Source: Eimeria necatrix (Eukaryota > Apicomplexa > Conoidasida > Eucoccidiorida > Eimeriidae). Taken from it: a stretch of DNA of 15,697 nt. Location of the stretch: the NCBI RefSeq assembly GCF_000499385.1, contig NW_013654704.1, positions 1 through 15,697 of the forward strand, in the 5' to 3' direction. A model generated the notes under the pieces. The model saw nothing but the letters and a program-made list of their open reading frames with translations. It searched no databases and was not told the DNA's origin. The translations under genes were made by a program, and so were the position numbers. This document shows positions 1 through 10,100 of the stretch, one piece after another (positions within the stretch are counted from its first letter, which is position 1; each line of letters opens with the position of its first letter).

Positions 1-39
1 CGAATCGCCGCTACGCAGCTTGCTTTCGCCGTGACACAC

Positions 40-42
40 TCC
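40..42 (-). CDS. Candidate codon-exon: Gly (GGA)
   Basis: Minus strand reads GTCTTGCCAG, GGA, GTGTGTC. The same CCAG-GGA-GT arrangement as exon 1, at the opposite end of the window, suggests the Gly-X-Y region extends past coordinate 1. The donor GTGTGT is weaker than most. Confidence 0.5.
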
Positions 43-263
43 CTGGCAAGACGCCGTCCTTTGTTTTGTGTCCGTCGCATATATCCCGAGTGAACACACA
101 GGAAAATAATTATCCAGAAGCGCAGGACGCGAGAGAAACAACTTGAGTAGGGAGGCAACCGGCTCACGTCAGTGTCCTTCTCGTCTGATGATTGGGAAGA
201 ATGTGCCGCATGAAGTGCGCAAGCAAGAACGTGTACGCAGCATGCTCTGCCACGAATGCATAC

Positions 264-269
264 TTGTTC
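264..269 (-). CDS. Candidate 6-nt exon: Glu-Gln (GAACAA)
   Basis: Minus strand reads AGAAGACAG, GAACAA, GTATGCA. A two-codon exon that would supply X and Y before the Gly at 40-42. About two 6-nt matches to this splice pattern are expected by chance in the whole window, so support is weak. Confidence 0.3.
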
Positions 270-1485
270 CTGTCTTCTCTAGTTCGTTGCAAAGGTCCAA
301 ACCGCAGTGGCTCTGTGGTGGAACTTCACCACCTGCTACACAGTTGTACAAAAAGGCTACGTCGACCCCGTCTTGCCAGCATTCTCATGCGCTCCACAAA
401 TCACAAACAACAGGGAACCAGCCACGAAGAGCACTGGCACTGAATGAACCAAAACTAAATCTCAATTAGATTGCGGACGCAAGGGGCACATGTGTCTGTC
501 CACGACACTTCGGCAACGGTAACGCGCGATGTTCCTCTCCAGACACAGCCCAAAGCGAACTTTTGATCACACGCCGTCGCAACAACGTCATACTTTGAAA
601 TACTGATTACAATAAGAAAACCAATAAGGAACGTTGACGCTGAATGCTCTGTTGCAAATCTGTATATGTAGCCGTTCTCTCCGGTTGGCTGCAAGCATCT
701 CGTATTTGGCTGAGATGCATGAGGCACGGAGAAAAGCGCGAGCAATTCATGTTATTCACGCTAAGCCCTCGATAAAGGTGTAATTGCAAAAATCGTCTGC
801 CGTGGCCTCTGAACATCAATGTTTCAACAAGTCTGATGGACCTTTAACGCCACAAACAGAGCTGTAACAACTGTAAGACGCACTGCTGCTAACGAGCACT
901 TTCACGTATGCTGCAGACTATATATAGCACAATACAACCGCAAGAGAACAAAAACACCTTCTTTAATATAACAAAACAGAATTTTAATTTCCCGTTCAAA
1001 GCAAGTCCTGCATGTATCTGCCCACAAGACCTTGACTGTGAGCGTGATGCACAAAGTGCGCATAGTGCTGTCCAACTTAGCACAACCGGCCTCACTGCGA
1101 ACTTTTGAAAGCGCTGTGGTGATACGAAACGCCTTTTGGATTAAAGGCAGCAACAAGCGCCGGCTTGAATGGAGAGAGTGCGTTGGAACGCTACATAAGT
1201 GCTCAGAATTCATAAGCAAAATATCGAGATTCACACTTCCCCGATGGATATTTGTTGCGTTTTATGAATAAAGTGGCACTAACAAGTACGATGAAAAATG
1301 CATTGATAGATGGATCTGACGGCACCTTGGCAGATTCAACTGATACGCCAGGCACTAGGCAGGGCCACTGTCAGATTATAGTACTGCAGGGGAGAAGAAG
1401 GGTGAATTGCGACATCTCGTGAAATATTCTGAAGGCAGCGCATGCTTTCGAGTATCTTAAATCGAGAAAAGCTGTTTTCACTTAC

Positions 1486-1488
1486 TGC
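1486..1488 (-). CDS. Candidate codon-exon: Ala (GCA)
   Basis: Minus strand reads CGAGACACAG, GCA, GTAAGTG. Donor and acceptor are both strong in their core positions. Its register relative to the secure exons is unknown. Confidence 0.5.
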
Positions 1489-1910
1489 CTGTGTCTCGTG
1501 GGGTAGTAGGAGTCGTGTAGCAGACATATCGAGCAAAGTAGGCATTCGAGCAAGTGAAAACCGGGTAAAAGTAGGACTTCAAAAACCCTGAGAGCACGAG
1601 TCAGCCTTGCCTTTTTATCAGTAGTAAAGTGCGTAAACACCACGCGGAAAATGGGTTGTTCGTTCCACTTAGATGAATAAGGGCTTATCCGACATTGTGC
1701 GCATTGCGACAAGCAACAGAGCTTATTGCTACCAAAACAACTTCTTGTGAATCACATTAACAGTACGTACGTACTAGACAAAACCATGGTAGCATTCATT
1801 TACGTTTTGCAAGCTGCCACAAGAGGTTAGGAGTAGCAGGACAAAGCGTAGATAAATAGTTTAATCCACAGCCACTTTTAAAGTCATGTCATTAGCATCA
1901 AGAATTTGAC

Positions 1911-3282
1911 AAGCTCCGGTAAACAACCTCAACAAAACAAACGAAAGAAGGCACTGTAGCGTCCGAGTGCTTTGACAGTAAGACGCTTGTGGAAGGCACA
2001 AAAAACATCACGGTTAAGTCCATTTGAGGACACTTACCCAGCGGCGAAGACGTTTTGTTCATTAGCGATTGGAAGGCTTCATGATGCAAAAATGTATTCA
2101 TAATCTGCAGGCTCTGAGAAACCGCCAAATGCTCACATCCTTAAGGATCGCCCGGCTAACCAGCAGATGCCATTCCTGGACATCGCGCCAAACGCTGAGC
2201 ATTGAGGACTCCGCTAATTGTTTAGTTTCATCACAAAGTTAGGCGTCGCTGCTCACACGCACCGGGACGCTGTACACTGACAATATATCCCGTGCGTGTG
2301 GGCTTCGCTTGAAACAGAGAAATCGCTGGTGCGTCGCACAGACGAAAAACATTCGGATGTAAATTGAGCAAGCTACCCTACGCGTGAATAGTAGCTTGTT
2401 GCTATAAGCTCCAGAAATCCATTACGGGCTTTACCTTCATTATTATCATTACTGCGAGACTGTGCATGGGCGTTTTCTGCTACAGCATGTGCGTTTACGG
2501 TCAGACAAAGCATAGCAACGCAAGGACCGACCTACTAACTCTCCTATCCTTTTCGACAGATTTGGTACAGCTACAAAAAGTGTAAAATACCCGCATCCAC
2601 GGTCTCAGAAAATAGACCGACGCAGGCACCAACATGCCCAAAGTCCATCTTCGTTTAGACAGACTTGGTGGAGCTATACATGTGGCATGCCCGTGTTTGC
2701 CCCTGAAACATCGAAAGATTCCGCACAGGTTAATTTGAATGTACTTGAGTCCGGCGTGCACCTACAAACCTGAGTGATCCTATAAAAGGCTGGCGCTAAA
2801 ACACACATATACAGCACATCAATTTGCTAAAGCAGTTAGACGCTTTTGTACATTAGATTAAAAATGCGTCGACATAGTGCATGCACTGCACACATGCGTG
2901 ATGAGCATGCCTCGCCAACAAATGTGTGTTTTCTACCGCGTCACAGTAGATGGCTTATCGAGAGAATTACTTATGCCGAAAAAACGCTACATCTAACAGA
3001 ATCTGAATCAACATTGTGCACTCCGAAATTAAAAACGAAAATCCTCGTTCCAAGGTCCGAATATTCTACCCTGTTGAGCGTAAACACGTATGATGCCTCG
3101 AATGTAAGTTTCCTACAATTCTACACGCATAACACGATTGCACGGAAACCAAAAATTAGCCGCCAAATCAACGAGGATGCTGTCATCCGTCATGCCAGTA
3201 TAGCTGTGTAGTACGCGCAATGTAAGTAAAAAAGGCATTCGATCATTGTGAAATCCTTTGATGGCTTCTCCTGCATGATAGC
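1911..3282. repeat. Tandem duplication, copy A (about 1.37 kb)
   Basis: Near-identical to copy B, which follows head-to-tail. Copy A begins around AAGCTCCGGTAAACAACC and runs to the matching start of copy B. It has about 26 extra bases near 2206-2240 and about 25 extra near 3212-3236 compared with B, plus scattered substitutions. It carries the weakened GAT exon site, a GCTGG/GTAAGTG donor-like site on the minus strand (about 2030-2041), and no recognisable protein domain. The high identity suggests a recent event compared with the surrounding sequence. Confidence 0.93.
2137..2139 (-). pseudogene. Counterpart of the 3509 codon-exon in copy A (GAT), acceptor weakened
   Basis: Minus strand reads GATCCTTAAG, GAT, GTGAGCA. 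The donor is intact, but the acceptor is AAG where copy B has TAG, and the codon is Asp rather than Asn. It may be an inactivated duplicate exon, or still active, since exon 6 also appears to use AAG. Labelled as a probable decayed copy only. Confidence 0.35.
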
Positions 3283-4596
3283 AAGCCCCGGTAAACAACC
3301 TCAACAAAATAAACGAAAGAAGGCACTGTAGCGTCCGAGTGCTTTGACAGTAAGACGCTTGTGGAAGGCACAAAAAACATCACGGTTAAGTCCATTTGAG
3401 GACACTTACCCAGCGGCGAAGACGTTTTGCTCATCAGCGATTGGACGGCTTCGTGATGCAAAAATGTATGCATAATCTGCAGGCTCTGAGAAACCGCCAA
3501 ATGCTCACATTCTAAAGGATCGCCCGGCGAACCAGCAGATGTCATTCCTGGGACATCTCGCCAAACGCTGAGCATTGAGAAGGACTAAGGCGTCGCTGCT
3601 CACACGCAGCGGTGCGCTCTTTACTGACAATATATTCCTTGCGTGTGGGCTTCGCTTGAAACAGAGAAATCGCTGGTGCGTCGCACAGACGAAAAACATT
3701 CGGATGTAAATTGAGCAAGCTACCCTACGCGTGAATAGTAGCTTGTTGCTATAAGCTCCAGAGATCCATTACGGGCTTTACCTTCATTATTATCATTACT
3801 GTGAAACTGCGCACGGGCGTTTTCTGCTACAGCATGTGCGTTTACGGTCAGACAAAGCATAGCAACGCAAGGTCCGACCTACTAACCCCTCAATCCTTTT
3901 CGACAGATTTGGTACAGCTACAAAAAATGTACCCGCAAACACAGTCTCAGAAAATAGACCGACGCAGGCACCAACATGCCCAAAGTCCATCTTCGTTTAG
4001 ACAGACCTGGTAAAGCTATACATGTGGCATGCCCGTGTTTGCCCCTAAAACATCGAAGGATTCCGCACAGGTTGATTTGAATGTACTTGAGTCCGGCGTG
4101 CACCTACAAACCTGAGTGATCCTATAAAAGGCTGGCGCTAAAACACACATATACAGCACATCAATTTGCTAAAGCAGTTAGACGCTTTTGTACATTAGAT
4201 TAAAAATGCGTCGACATAGTGCATGCACTGCACACATGCGTGATGAGCATGCCTCGCCAGCACATGTGTGTTTTCTACGTCACAGCAGATGCCTTATCGA
4301 GAGAACTACTTAGGCCGATAAAACGCTACACCTAACAGAATTTGAATCGACATTGCGTAGTCCGAAGTTTAAAACGAAAATCCTCGTTCCAAGGTCCGAA
4401 TATTCTACCCTGTTGAGCGTAAACACGTACGATGCCTCGAATGTAAGTTCCCTACAATTCTATACGCATAACACGATTGCACAAAAACTACAGATGAGCC
4501 GCCAATTCAACAAGCATGCTGTCATCCGTTATGTCAGCATAGCTGTGTGCATTTGATCTTTGTGAAATTCTTTGATCGCTTTTCCTGCATGACAGC
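3283..4596. repeat. Tandem duplication, copy B (about 1.31 kb)
   Basis: Begins around AAGCCCCGGTAAACAACC and ends near CTGCATGACAGCA, where similarity to the end of copy A (CTGCATGATAGCA) stops. The duplication therefore looks like a simple tandem event with breakpoints near 1911, 3283 and 4596. No target-site duplications or terminal inverted repeats were seen, which argues against a transposon. It contains the AAT candidate exon at 3509-3511. Confidence 0.93.
3509..3511 (-). CDS. Candidate codon-exon: Asn (AAT) in duplicated unit, copy B
   Basis: Minus strand reads GATCCTTTAG, AAT, GTGAGCA. The splice pattern is complete. The equivalent site in copy A (2137-2139) differs in both the codon and the acceptor. 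Keeping one active copy is what a length-sensitive Gly-X-Y frame would favour, but no register is available here to test it. Confidence 0.48.
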
Positions 4597-6962
4597 ATGA
4601 CAGTCATTAATGTCGTTTGGGGGACCTCGAAAGCTTCCAAGCCGCGCGGAAACAATTCATAATTTTAGCTGTCGTTGCACGCCACGGCATGGCAGACAGG
4701 CTGATACCAAAAGCTCCAACAGCACGTCTCATTTTTGACGGACTAACTGCGTTTCGCGACAAGCATGCACCACCTCGCAAAAAGCAGTAAATCCTCCGAG
4801 TACGCTTTTCATATCATTTTGCATCACATCTATTTCCAACATTAGGTACGTTACAAATGCTTACACTCTGGAGCGAAACAATTGTGGTGCTTTGCATTTC
4901 TGTCGCTACAGATAGAAACGCAGGCGTAAATATCGGCACTGTAAGCGAAATGGCAATCTTGAATTCACCGCACCCTCACCGACGATGTTTCTTCAGAGAG
5001 ACATATAATCAGAAATACGGGGTGTGTCTTATACGCCAGTATAAAGCCCCAGCAAATCTTCATCAGTACGCCAACGCCGAATGAGTGCGGAAGCAGAGAC
5101 GCTTGCGAGCTGTGCGACTCTTCAAAAGCTCGTTATTGGTAATGTGACAGTAAAGAAATGAAGCCAGCTCGGTACGTTATGTAGGCTGACTGCCAGCAAA
5201 AATTAGTTAGCGTGTAAAAGTTTTATTTGTAGCCACAGTCGTTCACGTCGCTTTGCGAATTATCGTGAAGACCTCCGGGGCAAGCAGACAATGAAGATTT
5301 AGCTTCCACTCTCCTTGGACAGTTTAGTTTACGATGATTTGTCGTGTTTCCAAGGCGATACACTGAACTTTACTGTTTTGTGCATTGTGAGGTTGGCTTT
5401 GACGTGTAGAGTAGAGGTATCAACTTTTCTTTACTAAAGTATGTGCGGGCTCACAAGATGCTGTAAACTGGATTTATCCGTTCGCCTTTAATATTTTGCG
5501 ATGTTTATAATTAAATCAGAAACAGTCGTATTTTTGTGTGTGCATTGGCTCGCTGAAAGAATTATTGGGAGGCACTTAAGGTATCAATCCATCAAGTGCT
5601 GCACAGGCTGAAGTTGCAGCAAGTGCCATTTTCCTGAGACGAAAAGCATGGGGAAGATGCAAGCACACATATTAGCTTTCTTATTCTCAGACAGATGGAT
5701 GGAAAACGGCAAATGGCGCGTCGCAGTATGTATCTAAATAACTTGGAGGTGGGGGACGGGACGCCTCAACCTCAACCACACAACGCAGGAATCTTTAAGC
5801 TCAGTGCAATTTTCCCTGAAGTTTTATGTCGACCAAGCTATCGACACAAGCGAAAAACAACAGTCTGACTCGCTTCATGCGCAACTGTGTGGAATGTGGC
5901 CTCAAAAAAAAAGCCTGCCATATGCGGCAGAAAAGCAGCATTCTAAGTTTCTGCGAACATTCCTTAGCGTACGCCATATGATACATGCACAATTCTACGC
6001 ATTCCGCTTGTCGGCGTTTTCCTTGCCAATCATTTTCATCTCATGCAAAATTGTTGGCGGCGTCCTAGCCATGGTGTCTAAAATGTCGTGCTTTAGTGAC
6101 CATACATTGTCGTGTCGCGCGCTATGAAGTAACGGACACATTCGCATTTTTCTCATACGGGTTTCGAGATGCGTTAAGTTGTCAGGCTTGCGTGAAAGGG
6201 CTTCATGTTTCGAACTATGAGAATTACAGTTGCACTGCACAACTGTACATCCACGTGGGATACCATATACAGCCGTATATGCATTGCATAGGTTGACTTT
6301 GGCTAGCCTTTTGCGTATACGTAACCACATGAATTTCTTGTATTTGCAGACAATGCCAAAGCTTCAAAAATGGTAGTTCAAGTTGTCGTTCTGCGAACAC
6401 CACTAAAAGATTCCGAAAACTGCTTATTGTACTATGCACAACGTTCGCCGCAGCTTTCATACAGAGCCGATATGATATGCGCGAAAAAGAAGATTGCAAG
6501 ACTTTCCCGTGATTTCACTGTGCCTGGAGCGAGCCCGTGCAAAGGGGTCAGACCAAGAAGGCGACCGGAGCTATTTTGAAAGTCGCGCTGAAGAGCGCGG
6601 TGGCTTGCATGTGTTGCAGGTGATTCCCAAAAGCTGCCCTTTCTTGAAAGTTATATGCCTGATTTAGCAGTATCGGGCGCTGTGGAGGCTTCCTGTCAGA
6701 GTACGTGTAACGCGTAGCAGTAACCCGCAACTGTGTGATATAAACTGCCCCTGTATACACTAGCTTCAGTAGCATCTGGCTGCGAAAGATGCTAGCCATC
6801 CTTGAACGCTGCCAGGAGCCTCCTTATCATTGCTCAAATATTGTATTGCTATGTTCCGCTCTCTGATTCAGTGTATACATACATTGGACTCCAATAACGA
6901 TCAGGACGGCACCACTACAACCATTTAGTCGACTATAATATCTACTAACTAACTCAGCTTAC
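4597..6962. other. Undecoded stretch, presumed intronic
   Basis: About 2.4 kb with no convincing gene. Besides the Ser candidate at 4865-4867, the minus strand has only weak splice-like cores: CCT before GTCTGC (4698-4700), CTC before a GC-type donor GCAAGC (5107-5109), a 6-nt CATCTT before GTGAGC (5455-5460), CCT before GTGCAG (5605-5607), and CCA before a GA-type donor (6777-6779). None restores the Gly-X-Y register, and a required Gly exon is not found. Confidence 0.45.
4865..4867 (-). CDS. Candidate codon-exon: Ser (AGT)
   Basis: Minus strand reads TTTCGCTCCAG, AGT, GTAAGCA. This meets the full acceptor, 3-nt, donor pattern with a pyrimidine-rich lead. It lies more than 2 kb beyond the last secure exon, so its place in the Gly-X-Y register is not known. 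About one such match is expected by chance in the lower part of the window. Confidence 0.5.
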
Positions 6963-6965
6963 TCC
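6963..6965 (-). CDS. Possible codon-exon 22: Gly (GGA) lacking an AG acceptor
   Basis: A GGA sits directly before a strong donor (GTAAGCT), where the register requires the next Gly, 174 nt beyond exon 21. The preceding bases are GTGCG, so there is no AG at the 3' splice position. The nearest AG lies seven bases before the donor and would give an out-of-frame 7-nt exon. It could be a non-AG acceptor, a mutated exon, a sequence error, or coincidence. Confidence 0.35.
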
Positions 6966-7139
6966 CGCACTCCCCGCATGCGTTCACTGGCAGGCGACAG
7001 CGGCAAACCTAGCCAAAATGCTGTCTTCTTCAAAATTCAGATCTTGTGTGCATCCGCAGAATCTTTTGGCTCCTTTTCATCCAAAATATCACAACTCGTC
7101 TCACTTCGCATATATGAGGCCAAGTCTGTATTTACGTAC

Positions 7140-7142
7140 TGG
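7140..7142 (-). CDS. Codon-exon 21: Pro (CCA)
   Basis: Minus strand reads CTGGTGTACAG, CCA, GTACGTA. Y position of triplet 7, and the last exon that fits the register without special pleading. Confidence 0.77.
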
Positions 7143-10100
7143 CTGTACACCAGGTGGAAAATTCAGCATTTCTCGCCAGAGCATGGGTGCTGAGCACGGG
7201 TGCTCATGATTGCCACTTTGCACCTCAGCAACGCATGTGATAAGCAGGAGCAGTAACCTATGCTACCTCGTCAGTCAAAGGAACCACAACAAAACCGTCA
7301 TGCGCACCGCAACATGGGTTCAAGAAACAGAGCATCTCACCATAACGAAAAGAACATAATGCCAATATTTCAAAAAACAAGGGCAACGCGAAAATAGTGT
7401 TCGAAGTAGTTACGAAGAAAAAATACAGTGAAAAAGACCACTCTGCAGCTTATACATCCGTATTGCCTTCGTCTCTATCGGAAACATTCCTAGACGTTGT
7501 GCGTCCTGCAAACGCCTACCATCTGCGAGAAGACACATTCGAATTATCGCAGTCTTCGTTGCTACCAATGCAGCATAGCTGCTCTTGCTGAGCCGGTAAA
7601 ACGTCACATCCACGATTTATCCGCAAATAAGATACGTTACCCACTGACTATCCCTCCGCGGGATTTCTATAGAGCCTCAAAAAGGATCAAATAATGCTTC
7701 GGTGAAACAGTTGCCGTAACGTAAGCACGAATTGAATCAGGAATCGCATCAAAAAAAAACTCTTAACAAGTCGTGTGCAGGGCACGGATCAGACTAGGAC
7801 ACAATTCTCACAAATTACGCACGATATTATTCATAGCTCCGAATGTTTTATGGGCTCCAATAAATGCACGTCCTCATGGGAACGCTCAGCTGCGCTCACT
7901 CCCTAGCAAATTGTTGCTTCTTAAGCTACGGACCTGATTCTTCGTGTTAGGTTACATGCCAGATTACTAGCATAACGCACACTCCAAGCTCACGTTTGCA
8001 GCGGGCAATCACCTGCACCTTGCTCCGAAAAAAATCATGGTGTGGACCCTATACTCACGCGTCCACCTGGGTGAAGCATGGATACGCTGTGTCCTGCAGA
8101 GACCTCTTCTTCAGCACCTGCTTTCCAATGTTGAGAAATCCTATGACGACCGCAGTGCAACAGCTAAAATAGCTAACACGCATATAATCAGGCACTTCTT
8201 TGTTGAGTCCACAAACGTGTGAAAGACACACGGTGGAACGCGATGACGCTGAGGATACCAGAAAGGTAATCGTTTTCCCATGCACTGTGCACTTGATCGT
8301 TTTACACCTCTCTTCTGCAGGTCAAAACGGTTGCTCGGCTGTTAATTGAGAGTAGACTTCTCAAGACTTCGCACCTTGACTTTAAAATTAGATGCCGCTT
8401 CTGTCCACATACTGGCTGCAGATATGCCGAAACGCCTCTCCAGTACTGGACTGATTGCCACCACGCGTCTAAATGTACCTCGGTAGGGCGAAAATGCAAG
8501 CAATTCGAATGCGCCAGCAGACGGCCGATACTCACCAACACTGTTAAAAGCGTCACAAACCCAGTCACAGGCTTCAATGGCTACAGCCACAACAATTGTG
8601 CTGAGCCCGACCAACATATGAGCCTTCAGATTGGCTTATATATGCCTATTCAGCGTTTCAGTATGGATGCGTACTAGGCAGTACGCAAGAAACGCGATGC
8701 AGCAATGCCTTGGCTTCTTGCAAGGTCTTGTGTCCCCCATTGGCAGCCAAAGTAGTCCTGGTTTGCAGAGCATTTTGAACACTTACGGGCTGTAACAAGA
8801 AAGTATTCAATTTCCAATTTCTCCTTACAGAGCAAATGGTGGCAGATGCTGATGAAGGCTGTAAAATGTCTCATTTGCAACTGACAGCCAATAAGACTTT
8901 CAACCTCCTTGCTTGAAGACGATGCTCAAGCCGTCAATCGCTTTGGCAGAACCTAAGCAGAACGACTGAAACACGTTTGGAACTTTTGTTTGCAAAAGCG
9001 GGGAGGGTGCACGTAGGATTGCAGCAAGAAGCACTCTGGCAGCCTCTGCCTTTACACGGTCGCCGTATAACTCAGATAAAAGCCATTGAGAGGGCCACAA
9101 ATGGCCTCCTGCGTTTAGGTTTGTCCCCACAGGACTAGCGTAGCAGCGGATCTCATGTTCCCGGGGCAAGTGAGAAGACAAAAAATTCTCAGCTGTCGCC
9201 AAACGTAACATACTCCCTGAAAATTCGTTTAAATGGCATTTATTATTTTGAAAGCAACCACAAGACTTGGATTCCCCACGCGAAATTGATTAAAGCTGCG
9301 GTGAAGACACAATGCAAAAACGAAAACACCGCAATACATTCTGCCAGTTGTTCAAAGGTTTGGCTCCAGTTTTTTGTGGAGGAAGGTGTGTCACGAAACT
9401 GTGCACATTGTATACGCGCATGGCTTCGCCTTTGAACAGAAAGCCTTATGTACAACATTCCAGACAAAAAGGCTTCCCGCTTCGTGCTGCCTACGTTGAA
9501 CTACATGACACGTACGCTGTACAATAGTACCAAATAAAACGGCACCAATGAAACACGAAGCCTTTACACAAACGAAGTACAAAATACGTTTGTCACGATT
9601 TTGCCGGAGCTCCACAAAAACTTGACAGAAGGACCTTTCCGCCCATCACTAGTAATCCCGCGTCCAAAATTACCGTCAAGGAAGCACAAAACGCCAAAAT
9701 ACCTTTTGCGTACATAAACGCTTTTGGTGCTCCCCAACGCTTAACCGTACGAAGCGGATCAATTCCACGAAATTCTGCGCCACACTATATGATAGCAAAG
9801 CTGTTAACACATACCGGCTGTCAACCACAGAGGCATCTTGGAATGGTTTCAACGGGCTCATGTGTTTTTGATTATATTTTTGCATGATTTCCAGCAACCG
9901 AATTGTTGGCGCAAGCTAAATACAGCATCAAAATGAAGCTACAGAGGAAAACCATGCATGCTATCGTAGCACCTCACCACGACGAGATAAAATACTTGTT
10001 TAAGTACCGCGTCTCTAAGAGAGGCCGCAGTAATTTTAGGTGCTCAGGTACATCACTCTCGGTACAAATGCGAGCTGTCAAATCAACAACCATACATATT

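Larger units (their letters stand above)
1..1910. other. Non-coding, presumed intronic, with sparse candidate microexons
   Basis: No open frame here exceeds 110 codons or resembles a protein. Apart from the candidate exons at 40-42, 264-269 and 1486-1488 and a palindromic splice look-alike at 1761-1776, I see no genes, RNA genes or repeats. It is probably intron if the collagen-like gene continues in this direction. Confidence 0.5.

Noticed and set aside
1761..1776. TAC core with GTACGT and TAG/CAG on both strands
   Set aside because: The site is a GTAC palindrome that satisfies the pattern in both directions, so it carries little information about direction or use.
2762..2775. 4-nt CAG-GTTT-GTAGGTG unit, present in both duplicated copies
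   Set aside because: The length is not a multiple of three, and its presence in both copies follows from the duplication, not from independent conservation.
3243..3575. Minus-strand open frame of 110 codons in copy B, with a GTAAGTG donor-like site inside
   Set aside because: In copy A the same frame is broken by a one-base difference, and changes between the copies show no bias towards synonymous sites. The donor has no suitably placed acceptor upstream.
8059..8066. 8-nt acceptor/donor unit (CCCAG, GTGGACGC, GTGAGTA) on the minus strand
   Set aside because: Strong sites, but the length would shift the reading frame between two in-register exons. A few such matches at arbitrary lengths are expected by chance.
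8536..8540. 5-nt acceptor/donor unit (ACAG, TGTTG, GTGAGTA) on the minus strand
   Set aside because: Frame-breaking and out of register, lying between the CCC and CCA exons that already complete the triplet.
8342..8617. Minus-strand open frame of 91 codons with a hydrophobic start
   Set aside because: It resembles a membrane or signal segment but matches no family I know, and it spans codon-exon 18 and its introns.
8675..8686. Plus-strand TAG-GCA-GTACGC unit
   Set aside because: A single isolated non-palindromic match on the opposite strand, as expected by chance. It is useful as a control.
8900..9211. Minus-strand open frame of 103 codons directly after codon-exon 16, with protein-like composition
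   Set aside because: I first read the acceptor at 9217 as opening a normal exon here. The frame has no good donor at its end and no family I recognise, while the GTATGT donor three bases after the acceptor fits the codon-exon series.
9495..9500. 6-nt unit (GTAG, TTCAAC, GTAGGCA) on the minus strand
   Set aside because: In-frame length, but it would insert Phe-Asn between a complete Gly-Pro-Pro and the next Gly. The number of 6-nt matches equals chance expectation.
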